Shown: piece after piece, positions 7,578-16,202 of the stretch
Position numbering within the stretch: position 1 is the first letter of the stretch
Layout: each line of letters begins with the position of its first letter
Source: Fibrobacter succinogenes
GTDB taxonomy: Bacteria > Fibrobacterota > Fibrobacteria > Fibrobacterales > Fibrobacteraceae
Direction of reading: 5' to 3'
Assembly: GCA_902756345.1 (NCBI GenBank)
Contig: CACVQR010000004.1
Coordinates: 62,001-126,000, forward strand
Length of the DNA: 64,000 bases
The notes under the pieces: generated by a model
What the model saw: the letters and a program-made list of their open reading frames with translations, nothing else
The model's database searches: none
Told to the model about the DNA's origin: nothing
Made by a program: the position numbers and the translations under genes

Positions 7578-9704
7578 CTACCGTTTCACAATTTTCTGCT
7601 GGTAGGCCTTGCCGCCCGCCACTAGACGCACCAGGTAAACACCAGGCTTAAGGCTGGACAAATCCACACTGGACTGCGACACCGCCTCGGTCGACATCTT
7701 TACGACATGGCCATTCACATCGAAAATGTTCAGGCGGCGCACATCCGCATTGATTTCAAGACGGCTTTCGCTAGCAATGTAGCGCATCGGAGAAGCAACC
7801 TGCATCTTAATGGCAATCGCCTGGGATTGTTCGCTCGAAGAACTTTCCACTTCTTCCTGAGAGCTGGAGGACTTTGCCTCGGAACTAGACGAAACCTCTT
7901 CGGAGCTAGAGGACTTGGCTTCGGAACTTGAAGACTTCGCCTCAGAGCTGGAAGACTGCTCCGACGAGCTCGATTCCACGGAACTGCTGGATACCGGCGC
8001 CACAGAACTGGAGCTTGCATATTCCATGACTTCGCCGTTGCTCCCCTTGTAAGCCATCAGAGCATCTTTCAACTTCTGGTTCACTTCGTAGGCGGCATCA
8101 TCCACCGAGTTGTCAAAGGTCCACTTGAAATCACCTCCCTGCACGCGGCCTGCATAGGCACGCACATTCGCCATGGCCTGCGCCGGAGAATCCGCCGTGT
8201 AGCTGTACATCACGGAATTGTCGGTATCGAAGTTGTTGTAGGTATTCGCACCGGCATAAGACTTGACCGTATTCGGAACCTTGTCGTTGCGGCTAGAAAC
8301 CACGTAGGCGTCAAAGTCGGCCTTGGTATCGATGGAGCCCGCAGCCGTTTCAGAGCCCTTGAGCACATACTTGCTTGCACCATACGGAATGAACGTGTAA
8401 GAACCTTCCATGTGGTTGTTATAAGCCTTGATCGTACCGCCATCTTCGCTGCTGAATGTCGGATTGTTCTTGGTATCGCGAGTGGAGCCGCCAGCATACA
8501 CGTCGCTTCCCTGCATAGACGTCATCATCGGGTACTTGCAATTACGGAAGTAGTTCGCTTCCATAAACACGGAAGAGCCCTTCGTAGAACCGGCGCCGTA
8601 TTTGGCCACGCCATCGTAGTAGTTATTGTACACATGGGCGCTGTAGAAGCGCACGCGCGGATGGCGACTGTCGGAATGGTCGTACCAGTTGTGGTGATAA
8701 GTAATGTAGAGACCGTCGGTCGTGCCTTCGGAAAGTCCGAGCAAATTGGACTTGCCGTTATCCCAGAAATGGTTGTAGCTGAAGGTCACGTAGGTTGATT
8801 TTTTGCAATCCAAGGCACCGTCGCCCTTGACTTGGTCCTTGTCGCTACCCGCATGACCGTAGAAAAAGTCGCAGTTGTGCACCCAAACGTACTGGTTGTC
8901 CTGCTGCAAGCCGATGTTGTCGCCTTCGTCGGAATCCACATTCATGATACCGAGGTTACGGATTTCGACATCGAAAGCGTTCTTGACACGGATGCCCCAG
9001 CCGTTCGCCGTAGCGTCATTACCGATACCTTCGATCGTCATGGACATACCTTCTTTTTTGCCCATGTCAACCAAGATATCGCCTTTGTCGGTTACTTCGG
9101 GGTCAGTCACGTTACCAATCAGGCGGAAATCCAGCGGACGCGTGTCGTAGCCTTTCTTGTAAGCAGTCAAGATGTTCTGCCAGCCGACGCATTCCGTTAC
9201 AGCTCCCTTGCTGCTAGTCACTACATCGAGCTTGACCGTATTCTTAGTCGATTCCGTAATGTAGAGAACAACAGCTCCACTCTTGAGCGTACCGTCGGCC
9301 TTGTAGGCGCCGGGAACGTGATTGTTGCTGAACGCGAAACCCGCACGATCATGAGCCTTGACATCCAAGGACTTCGAAGTCGTCGAAGCGCCTTCCTTGC
9401 CACCCTTGACCGAAGCCACCTTGAGCGTGTAGCTACCAGCCTTGAGTCCGACCACATCGACGCGGTACTTGGAACCGTACTTGCGAATGAGCTGACCGTC
9501 CACCTTGACGTTGCTTGCGCCGGCGCCCGTATAATAGACATTGTAGCTGTCCGAACCATCGGAAGCCCATTCGGCAAAAGCTGATTCAAGCCAGCCTTCG
9601 GCCTTGTTGATCGACACCTGGGCATAAGCCCCGGCAAATCCGAGAAGCGCCACACCGAGCGCTACTCTAGAAACCATTTTGGAACCTGTTGAAACCATAT
9701 TCAT
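7578..9704 (-). CDS. Secreted pectate lyase (PL1-like) with Ser-rich linker and Por-like tail
   Basis: PL1 lyases cleave polygalacturonate by beta-elimination with calcium. After a signal peptide (SRVALGVALLGFAGAYAQ) comes a short beta domain, then the parallel beta-helix with IRNLGIMNVDSDEGDNI, the acidic calcium-site segment KGDGALDCKKSTYVTFSYNH and the catalytic-arginine motif DSRHPRVRF. A long SSSSE-repeat linker leads to a tail (FDVNGHVVK, SSLKPGVYLVRL, QKIVKR) typical of type IX secretion sorting domains. ATG at 9704, behind AAGGGATGG, is preferred to an upstream in-frame ATG at 9776. Monocistronic; it works with the rhamnogalacturonan genes at 59152-64000. Confidence 0.9.
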   Translation of the reverse strand: MNMVSTGSKMVSRVALGVALLGFAGAYAQVSINKAEGWLESAFAEWASDGSDSYNVYYTGAGASNVKVDGQLIRKYGSKYRVDVVGLKAGSYTLKVASVKGGKEGASTTSKSLDVKAHDRAGFAFSNNHVPGAYKADGTLKSGAVVLYITESTKNTVKLDVVTSSKGAVTECVGWQNILTAYKKGYDTRPLDFRLIGNVTDPEVTDKGDILVDMGKKEGMSMTIEGIGNDATANGWGIRVKNAFDVEIRNLGIMNVDSDEGDNIGLQQDNQYVWVHNCDFFYGHAGSDKDQVKGDGALDCKKSTYVTFSYNHFWDNGKSNLLGLSEGTTDGLYITYHHNWYDHSDSRHPRVRFYSAHVYNNYYDGVAKYGAGSTKGSSVFMEANYFRNCKYPMMTSMQGSDVYAGGSTRDTKNNPTFSSEDGGTIKAYNNHMEGSYTFIPYGASKYVLKGSETAAGSIDTKADFDAYVVSSRNDKVPNTVKSYAGANTYNNFDTDNSVMYSYTADSPAQAMANVRAYAGRVQGGDFKWTFDNSVDDAAYEVNQKLKDALMAYKGSNGEVMEYASSSSVAPVSSSSVESSSSEQSSSSEAKSSSSEAKSSSSEEVSSSSEAKSSSSQEEVESSSSEQSQAIAIKMQVASPMRYIASESRLEINADVRRLNIFDVNGHVVKMSTEAVSQSSVDLSSLKPGVYLVRLVAGGKAYQQKIVKR

Positions 9705-10130
9705 CCATCCCTTTTTGAAAATGTTCTCAAATTTCTTCTCAAAATATACACTCAAAACCCAACAAAAGCAATACAAAATTCAATATTTATTTGATATTTT
9801 TAAAGATTTTACAATTTAAAATGTTCTCAAAAATATAAAAGTTCTTAATTTTTTGACAATAGAAGCGATCTACAGACTTTTTCGATCTGAAAAAAAAATT
9901 TGACTGTCACACTGATTCGAAATGCCTAACGGCATTTTTATCTCTTTTGGGTTATCATAACAGGAATCACGTTAGTGATTCCCAATCCGTGTGACAATTG
10001 GGGTTTTAGGGGCGAAGCCCCTAGGCGAGGGAGTGGAGAGCAACGTAGTGCGAACCAGGGGGAAACCTCCCCCTCACTCATTTTAAAGAGTTTTTCGCGA
10101 AATTTTGCACTTTTTAGGCCAAAATCTTCA
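9705..10130. other. Divergent intergenic region between pectate lyase and NfeD genes
   Basis: Bases 9705-9900 are AT-rich and probably hold the pectate lyase promoter; no clear hexamers were singled out. Bases 9905-9996 form a palindromic element described separately. Bases 10008-10078 contain two further hairpins, AGGGGC/GCCCCT around GAA and a GGGGG/CCCCC pair, in the leader side of the NfeD gene. No gene was found. Confidence 0.55.
9905..9996. repeat. Nested inverted-repeat element with a GGAATCAC palindrome
   Basis: The outer 13-bp arms (9905-9917 and 9984-9996) are inverted repeats with one mismatch. Inside are ATGCC-TAAC-GGCAT followed by five T (terminator-like) and the perfect hairpin GGAATCACGTTAGTGATTCC (9963-9982). 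Nineteen of the 20 bases of that hairpin recur at 55941-55960, followed about 80 bp later by AATCCGTGT, also found in the right arm here. Confidence 0.6.
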
Positions 10131-10136
10131 TATATT
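10131..10136 (+). promoter_or_regulatory. TATATT -10 box abutting the NfeD start codon
   Basis: TATATT ends 6 bases before the ATG at 10143, so a normal -10 to +1 distance puts transcription start at or next to the start codon. AAGG lies too close to ATG to act as a standard ribosome site. One of six such cases in the window. Confidence 0.5.
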
Positions 10137-10142
10137 GAAGGT

Positions 10143-11696
10143 ATGAAGTTGTTTGAGCGTATTTTTTCTACCCTTTTGGTGCTTGCGGCATTCTGTTTTG
10201 CCGACACCACATCAATCACTCCGGTCGATTCCACAAAGACGGCAACCGACTCGGTCATCACCCAAGAAACTAAAAAGCATGCAGTTTGGATTAAGCTCGA
10301 AGGTGACGTAGAACCGTCCATGTTTGAATTCTGCGCACGCGCCATCGACAACGCCCTCCAAGAAAACCCAGACTACATCATCTTTGAAATCAACACCTTC
10401 GGTGGCCGTCTCGATGCCGCCTTTGACATTGTCGATACCATCATGGCCGTCAAGGGCCCGACCACCATCGCGCTCGTGAAAAAGAAGGCTATTAGTGCAG
10501 GTAGCCTTATCGCGCTCGCCTGCCAAAAACTCTACATGCTCGAAGCCACCACGATCGGCGACTGCGCCCCCATCGTGCAGGGCGGCGACGGCACTCCGCA
10601 AATCGTCGGCGAAAAAATCCAGTCGCCCTTGCGCGCCAAATTCAGGAACCTTGCCCAGCGTAACGGCTACCCGGAGCTGCTAAGTTCTTCTTTCGTGACG
10701 CCGGAACTTGAAGTCCTCGAACTCACCGCAAAACTCGACAAGGGCAAAAAGACCGAACGCGACACCATGCTCATTATCGAAGGCGACAAATACAACGTCC
10801 TCGACAGCGCCGCCAAGGCATTCTGGGGCGCCCCGAAGATTCTCGTGAAAGAAGGCGAGCTTTTGACCATGACCGACAAGGAAGCGCAGGAACTCGGGTT
10901 CTCGAAGGGAACGTTCAAGGACCGTAGCGAATTCGAGACCGCACTTGCCATCGAAAGCCGCAGCGAAGTCGAGACGACCCTCGGCGAAGATATCGCCTCG
11001 GCCATCGCGGCTATCGCGGGAATCCTTTTGATTCTCGGTTTCGGCGCGCTCTACATCGAATTCAAGACGCCGGGATTCGGCCTGTTCGGCATCATCGGCA
11101 TCATCCTCATCGGCATCGTGTTCCTCGGGCAGTTCGCACCGCAGCTTGACGGCTACATCCCGGCCATCCTGCTCGTCGCGGGCGTAGTGCTGTTCCTGGT
11201 TGAAATCTTCGTGATGCCCGGAACGTTCCTGTTCGGCGTAGGCGGCATCGCGTGCATGATCTTGGCACTTGCACTGTCGTACTCCCCCGCCGACATTCCC
11301 GAGTACGTCCCAGAAGCTGTCGAAGAATCCTTTGACGCCACCCCCTGGCTGTTCGGATTGCTTTACATGCTAACCTGCGCGGCGATAGCGCTCGTGTTCC
11401 CCATTGCCGCAAGCAAGTACCTGATTCCGCTACTCCCCGAAGGCTGGACTCCTATGCTCAAGACCGACCTTGAAACCGCTGCCTCGCCTACCGAAGCCGT
11501 GCAAGAAGTTTCTGTCGGCGACGAAGGTATCGCAAAGACATTCTTACGTCCGGTCGGCCAGGCCCTTATTAACGGAAAACTTTTTGACGTGCAGACCCAC
11601 GGCGAAATCATCGAAGCCAGCACCCGCATCAAGGTGACCGCCGTACAAGAAGGCCACATCTGGGTGACGGTTGCTAAAACTGAAATGGAAGGCTAG
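10143..11696 (+). CDS. NfeD-family membrane-bound ClpP-class serine protease
   Basis: The 517-residue protein starts with a signal sequence (KLFERIFSTLLVLAAFCFA). A ClpP/Crotonase-like protease domain follows; the INTFGGRLDAAFDIVDTI segment and KKKAISAGSLIALAC contain the Ser-Ala-Gly nucleophile region. Next come a bundle of transmembrane helices (about residues 280-380 and 400-425) and a C-terminal OB-fold NfeD domain (about 450-515). NfeD proteases usually pair with SPFH/flotillin partners in membrane quality control, and floA lies at 14002. Here the pair is separated by an opposite-strand lipoprotein gene. Confidence 0.88.
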   Translation: MKLFERIFSTLLVLAAFCFADTTSITPVDSTKTATDSVITQETKKHAVWIKLEGDVEPSMFEFCARAIDNALQENPDYIIFEINTFGGRLDAAFDIVDTIMAVKGPTTIALVKKKAISAGSLIALACQKLYMLEATTIGDCAPIVQGGDGTPQIVGEKIQSPLRAKFRNLAQRNGYPELLSSSFVTPELEVLELTAKLDKGKKTERDTMLIIEGDKYNVLDSAAKAFWGAPKILVKEGELLTMTDKEAQELGFSKGTFKDRSEFETALAIESRSEVETTLGEDIASAIAAIAGILLILGFGALYIEFKTPGFGLFGIIGIILIGIVFLGQFAPQLDGYIPAILLVAGVVLFLVEIFVMPGTFLFGVGGIACMILALALSYSPADIPEYVPEAVEESFDATPWLFGLLYMLTCAAIALVFPIAASKYLIPLLPEGWTPMLKTDLETAASPTEAVQEVSVGDEGIAKTFLRPVGQALINGKLFDVQTHGEIIEASTRIKVTAVQEGHIWVTVAKTEMEG

Positions 11697-11698
11697 CG

Positions 11699-13897
11699 TC
11701 AATCCTTCACGCAGCGGACTGACGCCCCGTATTTTTTCCGGGTTTTCGAAAAACGGACAAATTTGTAAATAGTGAATTCAGCAACCATCGCCGCGTCTTT
11801 CTCCGATTCATTTGACAGCCAAATTTGGGCATTATTGCGGGCAGTTCGAACCGATTCAAAGAACCATTCCTTGGTATAATCTTGACGCCAATCTGCAATA
11901 TTCGAAGGCAAAACCGTAAAACCATAATAATCAAATCCACCTCCGCGGGACACCCAATCCCGGGAAGATTTCAATAAAGGCCCACAATTATTTTGACCAT
12001 CCTCAACACAGTTCAGTTCCGAGAACAATGCGTTCCATTCGGTCGTATCCGGCAAATGCCAACCTTCCGGACAGACTCCACGAATAGTCCCCTTCGGGTT
12101 GCATAATTCACTAAAGCCGCATCCCTTGCCTCCGTCACTAAAGATTCCCGCCGAATCCATCGCCGCAGGCCACGTGTAATAGCGGCCATAAGAAGAATCG
12201 CAGTTTCCCAAGCTATCGGTGAGGCAAACAGAACCATATATCGATACGGAATCTCCCACCTGGTAGTCGTAATTCAAGTTTTCCGCCATCCAGGTCTTGT
12301 CGCCAATTTTTACGGTCTTGTAAACTTGCCCATCACGAGCATCCGTCATTGCCCCTTCCTCCACCTCGGAAGGCAAGATTCCCGGAATATACCTGCTCGG
12401 ATCATCAATATGAGTGTACCCCTTTATGCAACGAATGTACAACTTATCTGCGGCGCCCTGATAAACGGCATCGCTATAGAAACTAAAATACCTTCCGTTT
12501 AGATGAGAGCCGACGCTCCAAAAACCAACATGAGTATGATTGTTACTGCCGCTCAAATCGGGAGAAGGCCTCGCAGAAAAACCATACTCATCGGAACCAT
12601 TGCCGTCGTAAAACCACCCCGTTAGCGATTTTAATTTTTTGCCAGCAACATCTGCACCCCCTACGGCATCAAGCAAGGTATCCCAATCACTGTCACCCGG
12701 CAAGCGCCAACCTTCAGGACAAATTCCACGGACCTGTTCGTTTGGCTTACACACTAACCCATTACAGTCCAAACCGTCATCACTAAAGACTCCAGCTGAA
12801 TCCATCGCGGCGCCAAACGGGTACAAGCGCCCATACAAATCACAAGTTTTAAAGCCGTCAGGAAAAACATAATCGTTGCCGTAATAGATGGGACATACAC
12901 CTTCTTCCTTAAGAAGCGAATCTACCGCATAGATATAGTTCAAGTTCTCCGCCATCCATGTTTGATTACCGATCTTCACGGTCTTGTAAACCTGACCGTC
13001 ACGTTCATCGGTCATTTCTCCATACTCGACTTTCGGATTGAAAAAATCTTTCTTGTCTGCTTTATCCCATAAAGCGAGATTTTCGGTATTCAGCAAAGAT
13101 TTCTCGTAAGGACCACTCCCGTCCTTCAGGCATCGCACGGGAACACCCCTAGTAACTTCATTGAAATAGCCCATAAACCAACCCATAACAGAGGTTTCGT
13201 TATTGTAATAATAAGCTCCAGCTCGATAATTAAACGCTATGCAACTCCGTTCACCCGTATTTTCGTTATCATAGTAATCAGAAGTCAAAAAGAAGACCTG
13301 GGAACAATTCCGTTTACTCATCGGCATCGCCGAGAAACCAAAAGCATCCACCCCTTGTTTTCCATCAGCCCAACCGAACCTTGATTTCAGCATCGCAGCA
13401 TCAACTTTGTCATCTTTACCAACTGATCTGAGGAGTACATTCCACTCAGCAACACTAGGGAGATGCCAACCTTCTGGACACGAACCTGACATTGTATACC
13501 ACCTTCCATAAATTTTGCAGTTACTTTCTAGGCTATCTGGGCACATGGAACGATCAGCAGCATAATTCAAGTTTTCCGCCATCCAAGTTTGATTGCCGAT
13601 CTGCACAGTCTTGTAAACTTGGCCGTCGCGTTCATCGGTCATTTCACCATAGTCTATATCGGGATTCAGGAACTGCGACTTGGAGGTTACCTCGGGACAT
13701 TTTACTTCAGCGAACATAGACGAATCAAACGGATCTTTTGAACCATCTTTGTCCTTATCCGAGTCGTTCTCCTTCTGTGGAGCATCATTCGCTGCAACGC
13801 TGCTTGAGCCTCCGTCTTCGAGACAGGCGTTCAGGCATAAACAGGCAAAAGCCATGAAAGCACAAAATGCAACTATTCTGAAAAAAAGTCTATACAT
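11699..13897 (-). CDS. Lipoprotein with three Fibrobacter major paralogous (FISUMP) domains
   Basis: The lipobox CLNAC places the lipidated Cys at residue 25. Three tandem copies (about residues 80-265, 290-510 and 515-732) each open with DGQVYKTVxIGxxTWMAENLNY and contain CPEGWxLP and a closing VRCxKD/IRCIKG, the signature of the F. succinogenes major paralogous domain (Fib_succ_major). The family is expanded in Fibrobacter and is presumably displayed on the cell surface; its function is unknown. Repeats of near-identical codons around TWMAENLNY could promote recombination between copies. It lies between the NfeD and FloA genes, 2 bp from the NfeD stop. Confidence 0.92.
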   Translation of the reverse strand: MYRLFFRIVAFCAFMAFACLCLNACLEDGGSSSVAANDAPQKENDSDKDKDGSKDPFDSSMFAEVKCPEVTSKSQFLNPDIDYGEMTDERDGQVYKTVQIGNQTWMAENLNYAADRSMCPDSLESNCKIYGRWYTMSGSCPEGWHLPSVAEWNVLLRSVGKDDKVDAAMLKSRFGWADGKQGVDAFGFSAMPMSKRNCSQVFFLTSDYYDNENTGERSCIAFNYRAGAYYYNNETSVMGWFMGYFNEVTRGVPVRCLKDGSGPYEKSLLNTENLALWDKADKKDFFNPKVEYGEMTDERDGQVYKTVKIGNQTWMAENLNYIYAVDSLLKEEGVCPIYYGNDYVFPDGFKTCDLYGRLYPFGAAMDSAGVFSDDGLDCNGLVCKPNEQVRGICPEGWRLPGDSDWDTLLDAVGGADVAGKKLKSLTGWFYDGNGSDEYGFSARPSPDLSGSNNHTHVGFWSVGSHLNGRYFSFYSDAVYQGAADKLYIRCIKGYTHIDDPSRYIPGILPSEVEEGAMTDARDGQVYKTVKIGDKTWMAENLNYDYQVGDSVSIYGSVCLTDSLGNCDSSYGRYYTWPAAMDSAGIFSDGGKGCGFSELCNPKGTIRGVCPEGWHLPDTTEWNALFSELNCVEDGQNNCGPLLKSSRDWVSRGGGFDYYGFTVLPSNIADWRQDYTKEWFFESVRTARNNAQIWLSNESEKDAAMVAEFTIYKFVRFSKTRKKYGASVRCVKD

Positions 13898-14001
13898 GAC
13901 CAGGTTCCTCCCTTGTCCAAATATTCTTATATCAAAGATAAATCTTTTCTTTACTCAAATTATGTATATTACGAAAAGAAAACAAAAAATGGAGATAAAC
14001 A

Positions 14002-14976
14002 ATGGATACTCTTCTTATCGTTGGAATCATCATCGCGGCGATTGCCGTCATCGTTTTGCTCGCCTTTATTGGCAAGTTCTTCAGCCTATGGCTGCAGGCC
14101 TTGTTCTCCAAGGCAAACGTGAGCATTTTCCAGCTTATCGGTATGCGCCTGCGTAAGGTGCCGCCGCAGGTGATTGTTGAAGCCCGAATCCTCAGCTGCA
14201 AGGCAGGCCTCCCGGTCGACACGAACCTGCTCGAAGCCCACTACCTTAGCCGCGGTAACGTGCTCCGCGTAATCCAGGCGCTCATCGCCGCGAACAAGGC
14301 GAACATCAAGCTCGATTTCAAGGAAGCCGCCGCTATCGACCTCGCCGGCCGTAACGTGCTCGAGGCCGTGCAGATGTCCGTGAACCCGAAGGTGATTGAA
14401 ACGCCGAAGGTTTCCGCCGTGGCTCTCGACGGTATTCAGTTGCATGCCGTGACCCGCATTACCGTGCGCGCCAGCATCCAGAAGTTGGTGGGTGGCGCTG
14501 GCGAAGATACCGTGGTCGCCCGCGTGGGCGAAGGCATTGTGTCTTCTATCGGTTCCGCAAAGAGCCACAAGGATGTGCTCGAGAATCCGAACATGATTTC
14601 CAAGAAGGTGCTCGCTTCGGGTCTTGACGCCGGTACCGCATTCGAAATTCTCTCTATCGACATTGCCGACGTGGACGTGGGCCAAAACATTGGCGCCATC
14701 CTCGAAACCGACCGAGCCGAGGCCGACAAGAAGATTGCCCAGGCCAAGGCCGAAGAACGCCGCGCCATGGCGTACGCCGCCGAACAGGAAATGAAGGCCA
14801 AGGTCATGGAAATGAAGGCAAAACTTGTGGAAGCCGAAGCCCAGATCCCGATGGCCATGGCATCAGCCCTTCGCGACGGCAAACTCGGCGTGATGGACTA
14901 TTACAACCTCAAGAATATCGAAGCCGACACGCAAATGCGTAAAGAAATCGGAGCTGGCGGCGAAGCCGCCAAGTAA
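14002..14976 (+). CDS. floA: Flotillin-like protein FloA
   Basis: A 324-residue SPFH protein of the FloA (YqfA/UPF0365) type, usual length about 330. One N-terminal membrane hairpin (residues 3-30) is followed by the SPFH core ([38 protein letters not shown]) and an Ala/Glu/Lys-rich coiled coil (about 235-290) for oligomerisation. FloA organises membrane microdomains and commonly partners an NfeD protease. The ATG follows GGAG; TATATT lies about 30 bases upstream as a likely -10 box. The next gene is separated by heptamer repeats. Confidence 0.93.
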   Translation: MDTLLIVGIIIAAIAVIVLLAFIGKFFSLWLQALFSKANVSIFQLIGMRLRKVPPQVIVEARILSCKAGLPVDTNLLEAHYLSRGNVLRVIQALIAANKANIKLDFKEAAAIDLAGRNVLEAVQMSVNPKVIETPKVSAVALDGIQLHAVTRITVRASIQKLVGGAGEDTVVARVGEGIVSSIGSAKSHKDVLENPNMISKKVLASGLDAGTAFEILSIDIADVDVGQNIGAILETDRAEADKKIAQAKAEERRAMAYAAEQEMKAKVMEMKAKLVEAEAQIPMAMASALRDGKLGVMDYYNLKNIEADTQMRKEIGAGGEAAK

Positions 14977-15004
14977 TGAGTTTTGAGTAATGAGTTTTGA
15001 GTCT
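14977..15004. repeat. Heptamer array: TGAGTTT/TGAGTAA units
   Basis: Four exactly phased 7-bp units (TGAGTTT, TGAGTAA, TGAGTTT, TGAGTCT) begin directly at the floA stop codon and run up to the S23 gene. An inverted-sense array of the same type lies on the other side of that gene at 15359-15386. Confidence 0.75.
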
Positions 15005-15014
15005 TGGGGTAATC

Positions 15015-15380
15015 GTGCAAGATTTTCAGTCTCTTGAAATTTGGAAAAAAAGTCATTCATTGGTTTTGTCTATATACAAAATTACAGAGAATGACTTCCC
15101 CAAAAACGAACTATTCGCCCTGACTTCGCAAATAAGAAGATTAGCATCATCAATTCCAACAAATATTGCAGAAGGTTGCGGGAGACAAACAAATAAAGAT
15201 TTTGCACATTTTATCCAAATGGCTATAGGCTCATCATCTGAAGTTGAGTATCAACTCATATTAGCAAAAGACCTGAAATATATAAATGAAAAAACTTGGA
15301 AATCACTAAGCAAAAATATCACTGAAATCAGAAAAATGATGCACTCTTTCAAAAACAAACTCACAACTGACAACTCATAA
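15015..15380 (+). CDS. Four-helix-bundle (S23 / 23S rRNA intervening-sequence) protein
   Basis: GTG at 15015 gives the family's usual opening (QDFQSLEIWKKSHSL) with GGGG about 9 bases before it; a TTG 18 bases upstream is less likely. The 121-residue product has LASSIPTNIAEGCGR and FIQMAIGSSSEVEYQL, diagnostic of this small all-helical family (TIGR02436). Relatives include proteins encoded in rRNA intervening sequences and Avd proteins of diversity-generating retroelements; no reverse transcriptase or rRNA is near. The last seven codons and the stop come from the heptamer array, and the gene is flanked by inverted arrays, which suggests a cassette. Confidence 0.88.
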   Translation: MQDFQSLEIWKKSHSLVLSIYKITENDFPKNELFALTSQIRRLASSIPTNIAEGCGRQTNKDFAHFIQMAIGSSSEVEYQLILAKDLKYINEKTWKSLSKNITEIRKMMHSFKNKLTTDNS

Positions 15381-15386
15381 CTGACA
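15359..15386. repeat. Heptamer array: ACTCACA/ACTGACA units
   Basis: Four phased 7-bp units (ACTCACA, ACTGACA, ACTCATA, ACTGACA) cover the end of the S23 frame, including its TAA. They are reverse-complement-like to the TGAGT array on the other side of the gene. Confidence 0.75.
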
Positions 15387-15392
15387 ACTATT

Positions 15393-16202
15393 ATGGAAGG
15401 ACTACTCATTCTCATAGGGATATGGGTTCTCGATATCGTCATTAAGAAGGTCGCGGCCAACCGAAGGGAGCAACAGCAACGCGAACAACAAGTGCCGCCG
15501 CAATACCCAAACGATGACGATGAATTGGACGAATCCGAAGAACAGGCGCAAGGGTACCACCCTCCGCGCTCGTTACAGGATTTGATCCGTCAGTTCGAAA
15601 ATGCCCAGCGTGAGGCGACGCAAGGCAACATCGAGCCCCCCACTCCCCCCGTGCAGCGCAAGCACCCAGAGCAGTTGACGCTCCGCGACATAGCCGAGGT
15701 CGTGATTGAAGTCGATGAAGTCAATCTGGAATTCTTGATGGAAGAATTCGACGTTGACGAAAACACCGCCGCCGAGATGCTGATGGACCTACAGGCCCAC
15801 CGCATCGTAGGCCACGACATGGGCGAAGGCGACTGCGACGTTTTAGTGCACGATCTGGAAGAACTCGACAACCTGCTCAATCACGAAAAAATCGCCGAGC
15901 AAGAAAGAAAAGAATCCCTTAAAAAGGCCGACAATCGTGAAGCAGACGAAGAAAACAGCGCCCGACAGCGCGAATTGGATCGCCAACGTGAATTGAACGC
16001 TCTCGAAGACCGCGCCAGGTCTGCACGCGAATCAGCAGCCGCATTCATGGGAAACGATGTCGCAAGCGGGACTGAACAGACTCCGCGACGCGCGCCCCTT
16101 GTGTCAACCAAGAGCCTCGCCGACGTGCGCAAGGGATTCATCTGGGCTAAAGTCCTGGACGAGCCCCGCTTCAAGCGCCGCTGGAGCGCTCAGTACCGGT
16201 AA
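15393..16202 (+). CDS. Membrane-anchored hypothetical protein with a winged-helix-like segment
   Basis: The 269-residue protein has an N-terminal transmembrane helix (about residues 3-22), an acidic, Gln-rich linker (25-60) and a folded segment (about 95-145; LRDIAEVVIEVDEVNLEFLM, DENTAAEMLMDLQ) that resembles the FtsK-gamma winged-helix pattern. Then comes a long charged helix, likely coiled coil (150-215), and a basic tail. No confident family or function. ATG at 15393 follows the heptamer array without a clear ribosome site. Its stop directly abuts the stop of the next, opposite gene. Confidence 0.7.
   Translation: MEGLLILIGIWVLDIVIKKVAANRREQQQREQQVPPQYPNDDDELDESEEQAQGYHPPRSLQDLIRQFENAQREATQGNIEPPTPPVQRKHPEQLTLRDIAEVVIEVDEVNLEFLMEEFDVDENTAAEMLMDLQAHRIVGHDMGEGDCDVLVHDLEELDNLLNHEKIAEQERKESLKKADNREADEENSARQRELDRQRELNALEDRARSARESAAAFMGNDVASGTEQTPRRAPLVSTKSLADVRKGFIWAKVLDEPRFKRRWSAQYR

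Noticed and set aside
7578-9704. Pectate lyase Ser-rich segment as a phase-variable repeat
   Set aside because: Serine codons are varied and the SSSSE units are not DNA-identical; it looks like a normal flexible linker seen on several secreted proteins here.
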